From Pleodorina starrii (lineage: Eukaryota > Chlorophyta > Chlorophyceae > Chlamydomonadales > Volvocaceae): a stretch of 64,000 bases of DNA. The notes under the pieces were generated by a model. It worked only from the letters and a program-made list of their open reading frames with translations. It did not search any database and had not been told where the DNA came from. Made by a program: the position numbers and the translations under genes. Below are positions 22,827 to 40,984 of this stretch, in pieces (the first letter of the stretch is position 1; each line of letters opens with the position of its first letter). The DNA lies in assembly GCA_030267565.1 (NCBI GenBank), contig BRXU01000003.1:7105001-7169000 (forward strand). The letters are read 5' to 3'.

Positions 22827-25800
22827 ATGTTAGGATTGCATCGGCGCAGCAGCCTTGGTCTGCTGCTGCTGTTTGCTGGGATGCTACTGTTGGGGATGCT
22901 GCCTGCATCGGCGGACGCCACTACTGCCAGCAAAGGTGTGGTGACCATGCATCATCACCCACAACGGAAAGAAGATTGCACAACACAAAATCGTTCTTCC
23001 TGCATTTCGTTGTCATATAGCAAGCAGTGTTGTCTTGCGGCCTTACTTGCTTTCATGCTAGCGTGCGGCGGCTCTCAGCAGTAGTAGTGTTATCCGTACG
23101 GCAGCACGCAGTCCGTCCTTCTGAGGGTTATTACCCCCGATTGGGAGCATAGTCCTCTGTCATTTATAAATTTCTTGGGACTGTCCAGTAACGATACCGT
23201 AGAATGCCAACTGACCGCTCCTGCCTGCTATATGCGTACGTACGTGCACCAGCAGATTGCTACGACAAGTGCCGCAAGGAGAGCCCCAAGTTCAAGCCAC
23301 ACGTCCCCTTCTGCGACAAAGATGACAACACGTATGACGATTATTGCCACGCAAAGTGCAGCTGCAAGAAGCACTGCGATAAGGAGCCCAAGGAGTGCAA
23401 TCATCACAACAAGAGATCTCCACCGCCTAAGAGGCGGCCTTCGCCCCGTGAGTGAATCCGATCCGATGTACCGTACGTACCGTACCGTACGTACGTACCG
23501 TACGTACTTGTTTGTTTCACATCCGCCGCCCTGCGTGCTGGCGCTAGATAGTGAGGCTACGTACCTCTGTGCCAGCGTTAAATTCGGCGGATCAATATAT
23601 ACCACAATACTTTATTTTACATTTATTAACGTAATCAGGTGCGTGGGGACACGAACGAACGTATATACATATGCGTCACTACGTATGCGTGTGTGTACAT
23701 ACATACGCAGGTCGCAATAATCCTCCCCGCCCACCTCCCAAGACTGATTTCGTACCAGGTGCGTGGGTTACATATTACATAAAACGTATTATGCATGCAT
23801 GCCCACGCAACCATATGTATAGTTAGTTGCGTGCCCAAATTGATTGACGACGGCGGATGACACGAGCATGTCTCGCTCTACGTACGCTGTTGCGGCCCTT
23901 ATTATCCCATCCCTCGTTATCTATCTGTTCCCTTGTTTATCTCGCTATCTGTTGCACGCGTCGCCCTTGGCCACAGCTGCTATTGAAACTGGGGGTTTCC
24001 ACACGTGTGTCGTGTCAACAATTGGAAATATGAAGTGCTTTGGGTAAGTAACAAGGTGAATAAGTTGTAAATTATTATTAATTATCTTGGACGAGACATA
24101 TATATCCGCACGCTTGCTAGCTGCCGGGCTGCACAACCCGATGGCGACTCTATTAATCTGATGTACAGCATACCGTGAAAATCGCCATCGCGCGGTGTTG
24201 GTGCTGATGCCATTGCCGTGTGGAAGCGAGCCGTGCCAGCCATCAGTATATATATGCGATGCATGCTGTGCTCCCACCCGGACTCAATCAAATCTATCCA
24301 AGCCGGACAACTCATTCCTGCGTGTTCGTGCAGAAGCGCAACTGAATCAGGTTAGGATTAAGCGCAATCTCTCTTATCTTGCTTGCGTGAGATGGAGACA
24401 CCACGGTGGGCGTGCCCTAATAAGTACCGTTTACATATACGTGCGTGTGCATTACCTCCGTAATCCCCGACATGATTATTAGTGCTAACTAACCCTCCAA
24501 TATCAATGTGTATGTACATATGTACGTATTGAGGTTTACCGTATTTCAGCATCATCTATCCTGGCGTGCTTGATAGGTGCAATACAAAGCACACCAGGAT
24601 AGATGATGCTGAAATACGGCACGTGCCAGTACGACAGAGCTGTACTGCTGCGTCCAACAAACGTCCTGTCCTTGTTATGATGCTAGGTGGCTGCTAAGCT
24701 GGCGGCTCCATCCACCCTTTATATAGTTTCGTCCCAGCGTCCACGCAGACAACTCCATGCCCTTGTTTTTTTTACGAAAGTGGATACTTGTGTGCGTGTC
24801 CGCCGCCGCCGGCCTGCAGGGGCAACTCACAGGGCCAGCTCGGCCTCGGAGACACTAACAACCGTGGAAATGCGCCTCGCGAGATGGGCGGGTTTCTGCC
24901 CTTGGTAGATGTCGGCCCAGGTCTCCGTGTGTCTGCGGTGGCGACTGGTTACTTGCATACATGCGCTGTACTGCAACCCGGCGGAATTGTCAAGTGCTGG
25001 GGGTAAGCCTATCGCACATATAAACCAGCCATACATACGATGCATTGAACGTTTGTAGCTGCGCGCGTGCCGTATGTATGTACGTACCGGGGCGATGATA
25101 CACATGAACGCATAGGCATACATGTTGCCCGGCATGCAATCGCATTATCTACTATTGCTAGCGAGCGTCTCTGCTATTGAGATGCATGCATGCATGTCGT
25201 TCTATCTCTTCTCTTAACGCACCCTGCATGCATGTACACTACGTATGTAGAGTTAATACTTATGGCCAGCTTGGCTACGGCGACACCACGACCCGAGGAG
25301 ATCAGGCAGGCGAAATGGGTGCGGCACTCCCTGCAGTGGACCTCGGCTCGGGCCTGAGTGCCACAGCTGTTACAGCAGGGGCTGCACACACGTGCGCGCT
25401 TTTGCAACCTGGAGGCATCATCAAGTGCTGGGGGTACGTAGATAGGTCCGATCCAGTGCACGTAGGGCTGCGGCCGGACATGCTACGGCTGATGATGGAC
25501 GTTCGTTTAAACACCACGCAATTGACGCATGCCCTGCTGGACATTGTTAAAAGATATACAGTGATCGTGCTCGTGCGTGCAGATAAGAAAGTACTGGTTC
25601 GTACATTCACAAGGCAAGGTGGACCGTACGCGCGTATGTATGGCGGCTGCACGCTTTTCGGAAGTTTTGTCCAATTGTTTTTTATCCGTCTGTCCGTCGG
25701 TACAAACAACTTCGTAATGCTGCTGCAATGCTCCTCTCATCGTGTCAGGGAGAACGGCGCGGGTCAGCTAGGCCTGGGTGACACGGCGACCCGCGGAGAC

Positions 25801-27857
25801 CAGCCAGGCGAAATGGGCGACGCACTTCCGGCCGTGGACCTCGGCCCCGGCCTCACAGCCACAGCCCTGGCTGCGGGAGTTGCTTTCACTTGCGCCCTTC
25901 TCCAGCCTGGGCCAATCGTAAAATGCTGGGGGTGAGATAAGAATAGAGAGTTCACCCTGCGTGCGTGTTCGTTGGCCCCCGCGTCTGCGCTCTTTATTAC
26001 ACGCAACGTCTCATTTGCAGTTGTGTTCAACGAAGGCCACTACTGACGCAGTTGCCTTGAAACTAACTGGGGATGGGGATGGGTCTCTCGCCTCGTATGG
26101 TAGATACAAGTAAGAGAATGTACGCGCCCAACTCGATCTTATTATTAGTTGGTAGCAGTACTAGGCAGGGCGCTGTGAACATTACCGGTACTGTTACCGT
26201 GCGTGCGCGATGGCTGGTTGATCTACAGTAATCACTGACATATATCCCGTGTGTGATTATCCTCAAGGTCCACAGCCACCAATCCTACCCTGCTGGCCGC
26301 ATTGCCAATGCAGTGACGGTATCGCTGGCCAATTGGGTCTTGGCGTCCCGGACTACCGAGGTGATGGTCCGGGCGAGATGGGCGCCGCTCTTCCCCCCGT
26401 GGATCTTGGCACCGGGTTCACCAACATCACCTCTCTTGCAACCGGCTGGTACCACGTATGCGTCGTCTTGCAACCCGGCGGCAAAATCAAGTGCTGGGGG
26501 TAAGGATGAAAGAGTTACATTCATACGTAGGATGTTTAACGTTTTGTAATGGGTAGGGAACGTACGTATATATGCACGGGGTACAAAATGTCCTGATACC
26601 TACCTCATCACTTGATGGTATGCACGTATATGCTATCATTCCGGATTCCACCGCACGTATGTACGGCATGGTCTCCAAGCAATAGCGTCCTTGCTTGTCA
26701 CCAACCCTCATCACAAGCAATTGTGAACCCTGACCCTATATATAACCCTTCACGCACGCACCATACATATATACATGCAGAGATAACTCCTACGGTGAAC
26801 TCGGACTGGGTGATACCGTCCGGCGTGGCGTCGCGCCCGGTCAAATGGGTGACGCACTTCCAACGGTTGACGTGGGCCCCGGCTTGACAGCGACTGCAGT
26901 GTCGGCGGGAGAGTATACCACCTGCGCTCTGCTGCAGCCTGGAGGCGTCGTCAAGTGCTGGGGGTGAGTCGGTTCTCAGCTTGGAATTCCGTCGGAACTC
27001 TTCCTTGCTGCTACGTACGTATTGGCAAAAGTATTAGGAGCAGTCCAGCAGTGCATCGAAGATGACGGCTGCCATACGTACCGGTGTTTTTATGAATGCC
27101 TTGCAAGCAAGCATCTATTTATACTTATGCATGGGCATGGCGCCAGTAGATTTATCATTCAGACATTTTGTATGTTGCAGGTGCGTGGTTCGTTGCCTGT
27201 CGCTCGTACGATTGCGAATATGTGCAGACCGGACGGACCAATGTAAAGCTATATATGTGGCCATGTAAAGCCATGCCTATCTACTTTGCCTGCAGGTTGG
27301 GCGGTATCGACTTCTCGGAAGACAGCGTGGCCAGGAGTCGCGGGGATGAGCCTGGCGAGATGGGTGCAGCTTTGCCGCCGCTGCAATTGGGCGCGGGACT
27401 TATCGCCGTGCAAGTTTCGGCCGGTGACTTGTTTTCCTGTGCACTTTTGCAGCCCGGGAACGTTGTCAAGTGCTGGGGGTAAGCTGCAGATTGCGGTTGG
27501 GCTTTGTCTTGATATATTCTACGATTGCTCATTCAGCAGCGAGGATCGATGCAGTCGCGGATCGATCGGTCGCTATCTATCGCAAATGCAATAATGGCAC
27601 TATTGCAGTTCCGTCTGGGGTTTAGGCCCATACACAGCTAGCTGCCAGCGGCCTGCCCGCCGAGCGACCATCCAGGCGTCTTTAAAATTCCCGGATAAAC
27701 CGTGCGTACGTTGCCTACTTACATATGCCCAAACCCGATTCGTTGTACATACAGGGACAACGCAATTGGTCAGCTGGGGCTCGGCAGCCGCATCAGAAAC
27801 ATCGGCTCACCCATCGATCCGAAGACGTCGAGTCTTCCACCCGTCCAACTATCTTAA
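22827..27857 (+). CDS. Secreted Kazal-like / RCC1-repeat protein, copy 1
   Basis: Eleven exons, 539 residues: 22827-22935, 23256-23447, 23711-23758, 23977-24043, 24820-25002, 25251-25433, 25749-25931, 26314-26499, 26781-26963, 27296-27478 and 27755-27857, with all phases matched. Residues 1-30 are a signal peptide (LGLLLLFAGMLLLGMLPASA). Residues about 37-90 have Kazal-like spacing (C-x3-C, VPFCDKDDNTYDDYCHAKC), then a basic Pro-rich linker (KRSPPPKRRPSPRRNN). Seven RCC1-type repeats follow, each ending in a conserved KC(W/F)G and containing xxCALLQPG and GxLGLGD, as in RCC1 beta-propellers. The last exon supplies the final LGLG strand. Each repeat is one exon with phase-2 borders. The paired Cys per repeat suit an extracellular location. 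The partner or protease target is unknown. RCC1 repeats do not by themselves imply Ran exchange activity, and a signal peptide argues against it. Confidence 0.92.
24539..24619 (+). repeat. Long inverted repeat (hairpin) in intron 4 of Kazal-RCC1 gene 1
   Basis: CCGTATTTCAGCATCATCTA and the next bases (24539-24570) are repeated inverted at about 24590-24619 (ending TGATGCTGAAATACGG), with roughly a 20-nt loop. Copy 2 has only the first arm (about 31946-31975). Confidence 0.8.
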
Positions 27858-28383
27858 TAAGTGATGACTTTCTCATGCGTGTGCTGGCGGCGCGTTCTGC
27901 TCCGAAACGCACTGATGGACATGGAAATAAATAAAATGTTGTTGGAACAGGTGCTGGTACGGTGCTATATATCTAATAGCTTGATTGCGTGACAGGCACA
28001 GGGCGTCCCCATTGTGTGCGTACGTACGTGAGCCAAAGTGTGCGTACCTATCTACCAAATGTGTTGCAACATGCCTGTTAGCTGTTTCCATCATAGCTGC
28101 GCTAAAATATATTATTATCAGAGAATTTAGACGTTGTTGTCCTGGGAGGCATGCTATGATGAGCGTGCACTGCTGGTATGAAATGACGACACACGCACTG
28201 ATTGCATCTTATAACGAAGTGATGATTACACGCTTTTCCTTGATAAGGGATATTGGCTGATGGACGTACACGCACTGACGTTTGGCCGGTGTTTATTTCA
28301 TTGTTCGTTCGTATGATATGCATGAACGGTGAACGGCGGCGGGCCACCGGCCATTCATCCAAAACGGTACGACTTTGAGCCCA

Positions 28384-28388
28384 TGTAA
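28384..28388 (+). terminator. Candidate TGTAA polyadenylation motif, Kazal-RCC1 gene 1
   Basis: The first TGTAA clearly downstream of the stop at 27857, about 530 nt away. Motif match only. Confidence 0.35.
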
Positions 28389-28763
28389 TAATCTTATCAT
28401 CTGGTTGACGAAGATATGATCATTACATTCATTGACCGACCCCCAGCACATGCATGTTAACTCCAGCCTCACCCAAGTTCACACGCACCCATCAAATTCG
28501 TATCTACCTTGCATACCACGTCACCCGTAAGCCTTTGCCAGCCAGCCAGCAGTATTAATATTAAAGCGTCAGCATGGTCCGCATTTTGCTGCAGACACAT
28601 GGAGGGGGACCGGCCCAACGAATGTGTACATCGATGCAGAATGCTCAACCTCAAGTCAAAAATAGCACACGCGCGAACTTCATTCAGTGCGACGTCCCCT
28701 CGTAATTATTTCTTCCTTTCTCAGTTCATGCCTAGGGCGGGTCCATGCCATTATGCCATTAGA

Positions 28764-28800
28764 CTTGGTGCAGCTGTGCAGGAGCGGCTCCTGCAGCAGC
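28764..28800 (-). pseudogene. Fragment of the RING-CH gene 3' exon at the duplication junction
   Basis: CTTGGTGCAGCTGTGCAGGA and following match 38091-38128 inside the Q-rich last exon of the RING-CH gene (KLLQKPLL there, KLLQEPLL here). The match stops at GCAGCAGC, where sequence from the 3' flank of the Cys-rich gene begins. It is a leftover of the tandem duplication and not a functional exon. Confidence 0.7.
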
Positions 28801-28999
28801 TTCGTGCCTCGCGTGCCGGTAGGTGGCATGACGTGTTTATGTCGTGGGTACGTATGAATGGGGGCGGGGCGGCGGGGTCGCGGCGTGCCATTCACCCCTG
28901 AAGCCGCTTGACGAACGGTGATCCCGCGTGCCTCGCTCCCTCGCCGGCATGGCATTACCGCGCGCCTCGCTCCCTCGCCGGCATGGCATTACCTGATTT

Positions 29000-29004
29000 T
29001 GTAA
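29000..29004 (+). terminator. Duplicated TGTAA motif
   Basis: Copy of the TGTAA context at 22105, lying between the two Kazal-RCC1 genes. It could terminate read-through transcription from gene 1. Confidence 0.35.
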
Positions 29005-29184
29005 AGACTTGACCGCGCGGGCGCGCTCTTTAACGCTACATATCGGAACGCTACCCGACAACGGGCATTGAGCCAAAGTGTAAGCCGAGATGGAGCTGTC
29101 CACAGCGTGTATGTCCAGGTGCTTGCCAGCAGGTTGTTTTACATATATACGTTGCGAAAATGCGCGCGCCGCATTATAATTTTC

Positions 29185-29780
29185 AGTTGCAAACCCAAAC
29201 CGGCATGCATTGGGAGTGAACTGGATGTGCTGCGGTAGGTGCGTGTTGCGGTCGATCGGGGATCGGATGTGTGCGCGCCACCGAGCTACCGACAGGCTAC
29301 CGGCACAGCGTGCACGCCCCGCACGCACCTGAAGCCCTGCCATGGAACCGGATGAGGGCGCCGCGCGCCCACGCACCCCCTCCCACGCACGCCCTCCCAC
29401 GCTCGCGATTCCCAGACCGACACAACTGGAAACCCCTCAACCTGAACTTCGATGCGGACGGAATATGGATTGGCGTGTGATGACCACAGCACTGACCACA
29501 GCACTAGCTAGCTGCTGCCCTCGCAAACGAAGGGCACGGGTGATGATTTAAACCAACGCTTCGCGTAGCTACAGTAGGCCCGAGGCCAGAGGCAGAGCAG
29601 CAATCCCTCCCAAGGTTTGGTCGGCACGGAGCCCGTCCTGCGGCCTTGACCCTGTATCGCCGGACAACGTCCTAGCTTAGCCAGCCGTGAAGGCTATAGG
29701 GCATAACCGAAGATAGAAAGACCTATTCAACGGAGCACGAGGCCGCTTCTCGCTGGGCTTCATTCAAGGGCATGCCTGTG
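29185..29780. other. Extra ~600-bp segment present only in copy 2
   Basis: Copy 1 goes directly from ATTATAATTTTC (22254) through about 40 bases to GATAGGCGCC, whereas copy 2 has about 600 bases between the same landmarks. No inverted repeats or clear target duplication are visible. A short + frame near 29400-29480 (NWKPLNLNFDADGIWIGV) looks protein-like but could not be assigned. Confidence 0.5.
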
Positions 29781-30080
29781 CCGGACATGATATAGGCGCG
29801 GCGCCAGTTACGCGATATGGGTTCGTCCTGACAGAGCCGAAGACGGCAGCAGAAATGACAGGATCTGACATAATCTCATGTCAGAGGTTATAAGGAATGA
29901 GTATGGGAGCGAGCCATCACGATCGGTGAATGTTCCAATAAACCAACTGCTCGAGGCAGCAGACGTTCAACTCCTAGGCGGGTGGACCTGCCAAGAGAAC
30001 GAATCTAGAACCTGAAGCTATCCAGCACGGCAGTTCATTAAAGTTGCATGTTCGTACGCATAACGACTCACTCCTGCCTG

Positions 30081-30088
30081 CATAAAGG
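30081..30088 (+). promoter_or_regulatory. TATA-region counterpart of Kazal-RCC1 gene 2
   Basis: CATAAAGG lies 182 nt before the ATG at 30263. It corresponds to TATAAAGG in copy 1 and is a weaker TATA match. Confidence 0.35.
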
Positions 30089-30262
30089 CCTCATAGCACG
30101 CGGGACGTCTGCATGGGAGCGAACGAGCGAGAACGAAGGTTCCAACGGACACCATATATATATATTGATTGTACGCACGCTTGGAACTTCTCCGCAGGCT
30201 TGCTTGCAAATAAGCCAATTTCCTTCTACAACGTTTAGCAGTTGCTGCATAGCCAGGTTAAG

Positions 30263-36752
<6,490 letters not shown>

Positions 36753-36894
36753 GTGATGATAACTGTTTTATGCGTGTGCACGGTCTGATCCGAAACGCAC
36801 TGACGGGCATGGAATAATAAGATGTGAATTGGATTAGATGCTGGTGCCAGTAGTTGTCGTGAAATGAGTTAAAGGAGCGTGGCCGCCTATATGT

Positions 36895-36899
36895 TGTAA
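36895..36899 (+). terminator. Candidate TGTAA polyadenylation motif, Kazal-RCC1 gene 2
   Basis: TGTAA about 145 nt after the stop at 36752. Copy 1 lacks it at the equivalent place. Confidence 0.4.
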
Positions 36900-37060
36900 G
36901 TTCGATCGGGGCGTACTTCAGTTAGCTATCGCATGTCTTTCCAACATGTCTGTTTGCTGTTTATTTCCATATAGCACGCATGTGAGCGTGCAGTGGTGTG
37001 AAATGACACGCTATTGATAGCGAGAGGCATTGGCTGGTGCGTGGACGTAGACGCACTGGC

Positions 37061-37538
37061 TGTCATGCTTGGGCGGAGCAAAGGCTACTCGAGATGCTGT
37101 GCGACGCCTTTCTTAGGCTGTATGCTAGCCGATTGTACGGCACCTGTAACCTCGGCGTTATATTCCCCCCCCTCTGAAGGGAACGTCCTCGGTCCTCACT
37201 GCGTCCTCGCAGTGTCTGTGCACAGTCCACTCCGCCTTTCACCACCTCTGCATGCCTGGGGTCTTAGCCAGGTCTTCGGCATTGGGGTGGGTGACTTCCC
37301 AAGTCAGGTCATGCGCAGCATACATGCCTCTAGCCTTATATTGCAAGGTTTTCTGGAGTGGAAGCCATTCCGCGACTACCAGGGATCGAGCTGACGATCT
37401 CTGAGAGACTGTACGACAGTACTGGTCTCGATACCAATGTCATGCTTGGGCGGAGCAAAGGCTACTCGAGATGCTGTGTGACGCCTTTCTTAGGCTTTAT
37501 GCTAGCCGACTGTACGGCACCTGTAACCTCGGCGTTAT
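37061..37538 (+). mobile_element. Small element with 101-bp terminal direct repeats
   Basis: 37061-37161 and 37438-37538 are direct repeats differing at only three positions (both begin TGTCATGCTTGGGCGG and end GGCGTTAT). The unit is flanked by ACTGGC (37055-37060 and 37539-37544), and copy 1 lacks the insertion. The structure resembles a TRIM-type LTR miniature, but the ends are TG...AT, no primer-binding site is evident and the 478-bp element has no coding capacity. Confidence 0.7.
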
Positions 37539-37544
37539 ACTGGC

Positions 37545-38043
37545 CTTGGGGCGGTATTTCATTCGTTCGTCTGGCTCGCTGTATGATGGATGGCGGGTTA
37601 TTACCGGTGAGCCATTCGTCTAAAACGGCTCTCCGAGCACGCGCGACGATCTTATAATTTGTATGACGACAATAACATCACTACATACGTTCACTGTTAC
37701 CCGCCCTCCAGCACATGTATGTGTCAACCCCCCGGCCTCATAACACCGTTAGTGCCCAAGCAAATGGCCTTACCGGTATGCAAAATTGTCATTCGCTTTA
37801 CCCCGGCGTTCAAACATACGTACTGCCACATGCCACATTAGCCATAAGCCTTAATCAGCATTACGTCGTCATAGTATGGTCAGCATTTTATTGCGGACAC
37901 GTGGAGGGGGGTCGACCCAATGTGCAATGCAATAGGTTCAACCCTGTCTCAAGTCATAAACAAATATATACGCGCGCGCACTTTATTGTGCGACGTCCCT
38001 TCGTCTTTCCATCCGCCCTCAGTTCATGCTAGCGTCCATGCCA
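37545..38043. other. 3' flank between Kazal-RCC1 gene 2 and the RING-CH gene
   Basis: Homologous to about 28300-28750 in copy 1. No gene was recognised. It holds the 3' untranslated regions of two convergent genes. Confidence 0.5.
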
Positions 38044-39918
38044 TTATACTGGTGAAACGCGCCCCTTGTACAGCAATTTACGCCTGAAGACCTGGTGCAG
38101 CTGCTGCAGCAGCGGCTTCTGCAGCAGCTTTTTCGTTAACCCCACCAGCTTGCGGTTCGACTGCTGCTGCTGCTGCTCCCTCTGCGGCTGCTGCCATGCC
38201 TGCCTCCTTTCCCGCACCGGCTCCTGTGGCGATTGTTGCACCTGTGCCTGCGCCTGCTGTGGCTGCTGTTGCTGCCCCTGCTGCTGTGGCTGCGCCTGCA
38301 CCTGTGACTGCACCTCTGGCTGTGCCTGCTCTGCATTCTGCTCGTGAACCTGCCGCCGCCAGCGCCCGTGCTGGTTCTGCTCATCATGCCGTAGCTGTTC
38401 ATCATCAGACAGCAGTGGTGGCTGTGCTTGCTGCGATGGCTGCTGTCCGGCGGAGGGTGGCAGAGGGGGACCCTCCTGCTGCTGGGGCTGGGGCGCATGT
38501 TGCTGCTGCCGTGACTGCAGCAGCTGCTGTCGCAGCTGCTGCATGGCACGTTGTTGGTCCAGCTGCCGACACCGTCGCTTCACCTGCTCGGAGGCCGTGC
38601 TAGGGTCCAACTGCTGGACGTCCGCATCCCCATCCTTGGCTCGTCTGGCCGCATGGATGGCGGCGCATGTTTGGGCGGCGTTGAAGCACTGCCATCCGCG
38701 GAGGGTGATGCCCTCATTTGAGCCGGGAGCTTCACATTTAAAAACCACCTGATCGCGGCGCGGGGTAGGACATGGCAAAAATGTTTGTGGTCGGCACCGG
38801 AAACGTGTGAAGGTAGGGTAGCTAGTAGACAACGGGTTCAAATGAACAGCATACCGTGCGCCGGTGGCGTGACCCTGCGTGACAACTGTTATCAATGATA
38901 CAAGCAACTGGCTGGATGGTTAGTTTCAGTTTTGGCGTGACATGCATACGATGCGTGAGCAGTCTGATAATCACATGTGACCGACAGCCAGGGTGTGTAC
39001 GGCATGCCTGCCGAGTATGTAAGCAGTCAGCCCTGCCTACAATGGATAGTTATTCTTACCTTGATCTCTGCGTCGCCTGACAGGCCGAGGATGCTCCTGA
39101 TGCGAGCTTGGAAATCCTCCATGCCGCCACCGCCGGGTTTGACGGGGATTTCATAGCGCTGCGTGTGGGGGTTGGATGAAGCAAAGAAAAGCGTCAGGTG
39201 TGATGGCGGCAGCGTCGGCCGTGCGTGCTTCATGGTAGTAAGGTTGCTTGGCGGGGCTGCAAGCGAGGGAATTGATGGACTAAGTAAGCCAGGCATAATG
39301 GTCGGGAGCGAGCCAGGTACGAATGAATACGGTTCTAGCTGGTTCTAGTTCAGAAGGACCGCCGCCAGCCAGAAGGACCGACAGCAGCAACAGCTATCTA
39401 GCCGATCGTATGCATGTATGTCTCTAGCTATATTGATGTCTCTGGATAATCGAACTGCACATACACTATTAATATACAGTAGTCCGGCGGCCGGACAAAG
39501 GATAATAATAATAATAATATTACGCCGGGCCAAAACCCTGGCGTGGTTTATGGGGGCGGGTGCGATGAGGCTCGACTAGGAGCCTGTACGCCGCCACCAC
39601 CAGGGGAGCTGGCCGGACAAAGGCAGCAGGGTGCTCACGGTCCTCACTCACCTGCCCTCTGTGTGCGATGGTCATAACGGGGACTGCTTTGATGTCACGT
39701 AGATGGTCAGGCATCAACGTATCTTGGAGTGGTGGCAAGGTATTGCCGCAAAAGCGACACATGCACTCCTCACTCCGGCCCGCGCACTGCAGCTGCCAGC
39801 GGCCCAGGCAGCCGCGGTGCACGTAGCGGGGGCAGGGGCAGGGCTGCTCCAGAGGCTCCGACGTCTCGGCGCCGGAAAGGCAGATCCAGCAGCAGGCCTC
39901 GTCGCCGGCGGAGCTCAT
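38044..39918 (-). CDS. RING-CH (RINGv) protein with Gln-rich C-terminus
   Basis: Three phase-0 exons: 39652-39918, 39060-39158 and 38044-38748, giving 356 residues. Residues 9-58 form a C4HC3 RING-CH finger: CWIC, then CPCPRYVHRGCLGRW, then CMCRFC. This is the E2-binding fold of MARCH-type ubiquitin ligases, so ubiquitin-ligase activity is inferred. No membrane helices follow, unlike most MARCH proteins. Exon 2 gives a short conserved block (IPVKPG...FQARIRSILGL). Exon 3 begins with a Cys-containing block (GWQCFNAAQTCAAIHAARRA) shared with the paralogue at 40985, followed by about 150 residues dominated by Gln. MSSAGDE was chosen as start because the paralogue starts MSSIGDK; a Met five codons upstream is also in frame. 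The last exon overlaps the end of the tandem duplication. Confidence 0.88.
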
Positions 39919-40013
39919 CGCGGCGAGTTGCATGTGGACAAGTTTTGCAAATACAATATAGCTGCTAGCTGCACAAATATAAATTGTTTGCTTGTATATA
40001 TGCCGATGACTGC

Positions 40014-40079
40014 TTGGAGTCTGTTGGAGTCTGTTGGAGTCTGTTGGAGTCTGTTGGAGAAGTAGTCTGTTGGAGAAGT
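40014..40079 (+). repeat. 10-bp tandem repeat CTGTTGGAGT
   Basis: Four and a half perfect units plus two diverged ones, about 100 nt upstream of the RING-CH gene start at 39918. Confidence 0.85.
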
Positions 40080-40477
40080 AAATGTGGCAATACTGTTTAT
40101 ATACAATATGTATTCGTCGGGGGGGGGGGTTCTGCTGAAATAGGTTGGGGCTGCTGCAAGCGGGTGACGGCGTACGTTAAATCGGTTGCTTGGCTATGTA
40201 GGTTGGCTGTTATCAGCAGTTGGCATGTCAGGGTATGTCATGCAAGTCATGTCGGTTGAAATGCCCGTTCCCCTGACAGAAACATTCTGCAAGTTATCTA
40301 TAAAATATTTGGGGCCGACGAAGGCTAGCCGTTGACGACATCTATTTTGCAATGGAAGCGGGCGGGCGGGCGGGAGGATAGCAACGGTTGCATCGGCAAC
40401 GAACGAAGCTGCCATCTGATGCATGGCAAAAACTTTTTTCCGTCTATATATACTTATTTTCCATAATTGTTTCACGT

Positions 40478-40482
40478 TTACA
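40478..40482 (-). terminator. Candidate TGTAA polyadenylation motif of the second RING-CH gene
   Basis: TTACA on the + strand reads TGTAA on the minus strand, about 500 nt after the stop at 40985. Confidence 0.35.
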
Positions 40483-40984
40483 TGACGGATCGAGCATACC
40501 CACGAGAGCCACGCAACAGACGCGATTATCTGATGTATGACCCTGCCGTGTCACGGTTTCTACTTGAGAAATAAAATGGTTTTTCATTCATCACTTATCC
40601 AAAAGAACACCGGCCTCCGCTGAAAATTATCCGATAAGCGGTCACGTCATCAATCCGTATGACAGACCAGCAGATACGATCTATTGGTCACAAGTGCTCC
40701 GTTCCTATTAGTATTACCATCCATACTAGCGTAACAAGATAGACCCTCCCGCCACCCTCTCGCGCCCCGTCCCCTCGCGCCCCCAGCACCCCGTCCCCTC
40801 GAAACAAAGGAATAATATTTAAACTAATACATAGCTTGAGCCACCAATCAAATGAACCACCACGTTATATCAGAGGCACAATCAAGATATTCATCCCGCA
40901 CGCGTTATTAGGTTGTGATCTTGGCCGGATACCGAAACTGGCATGCGGTGGTCTGTTTAGAGACTCCGTCGGCGGTACTGCGGC

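Larger units (their letters stand above)
21945..28800 (+). repeat. Tandem segmental duplication, copy 1
   Basis: Colinear with 28801-38128. It starts in the 3' flank of the Cys-rich protein gene (TTCGTGCGTCGCG) and ends in sequence matching the last exon of the RING-CH gene (GCAGCAGC at 28793-28800). It contains the complete Kazal-RCC1 gene and its flanks. Coding exons are near-identical to copy 2, while introns differ by many indels. Confidence 0.85.
39919..40984. other. Intergenic region between the two RING-CH genes
   Basis: AT-rich compared with the flanks. It contains the 10-bp tandem repeat at 40014-40079 and an AT-rich tract before the ATG of the downstream gene. No exon was recognised. 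Confidence 0.5.

Noticed and set aside
28930..28992. CRISPR-like direct repeat (CGCCTCGCTCCCTCGCCGGC twice)
   Set aside because: Only two adjacent copies without spacers; a simple local duplication, and the organism is a eukaryote.
38196..38603. Ala/Pro-rich + strand open frame
   Set aside because: Antisense of the Gln-rich coding exon of the RING-CH gene, which has domain and splice support on the minus strand.
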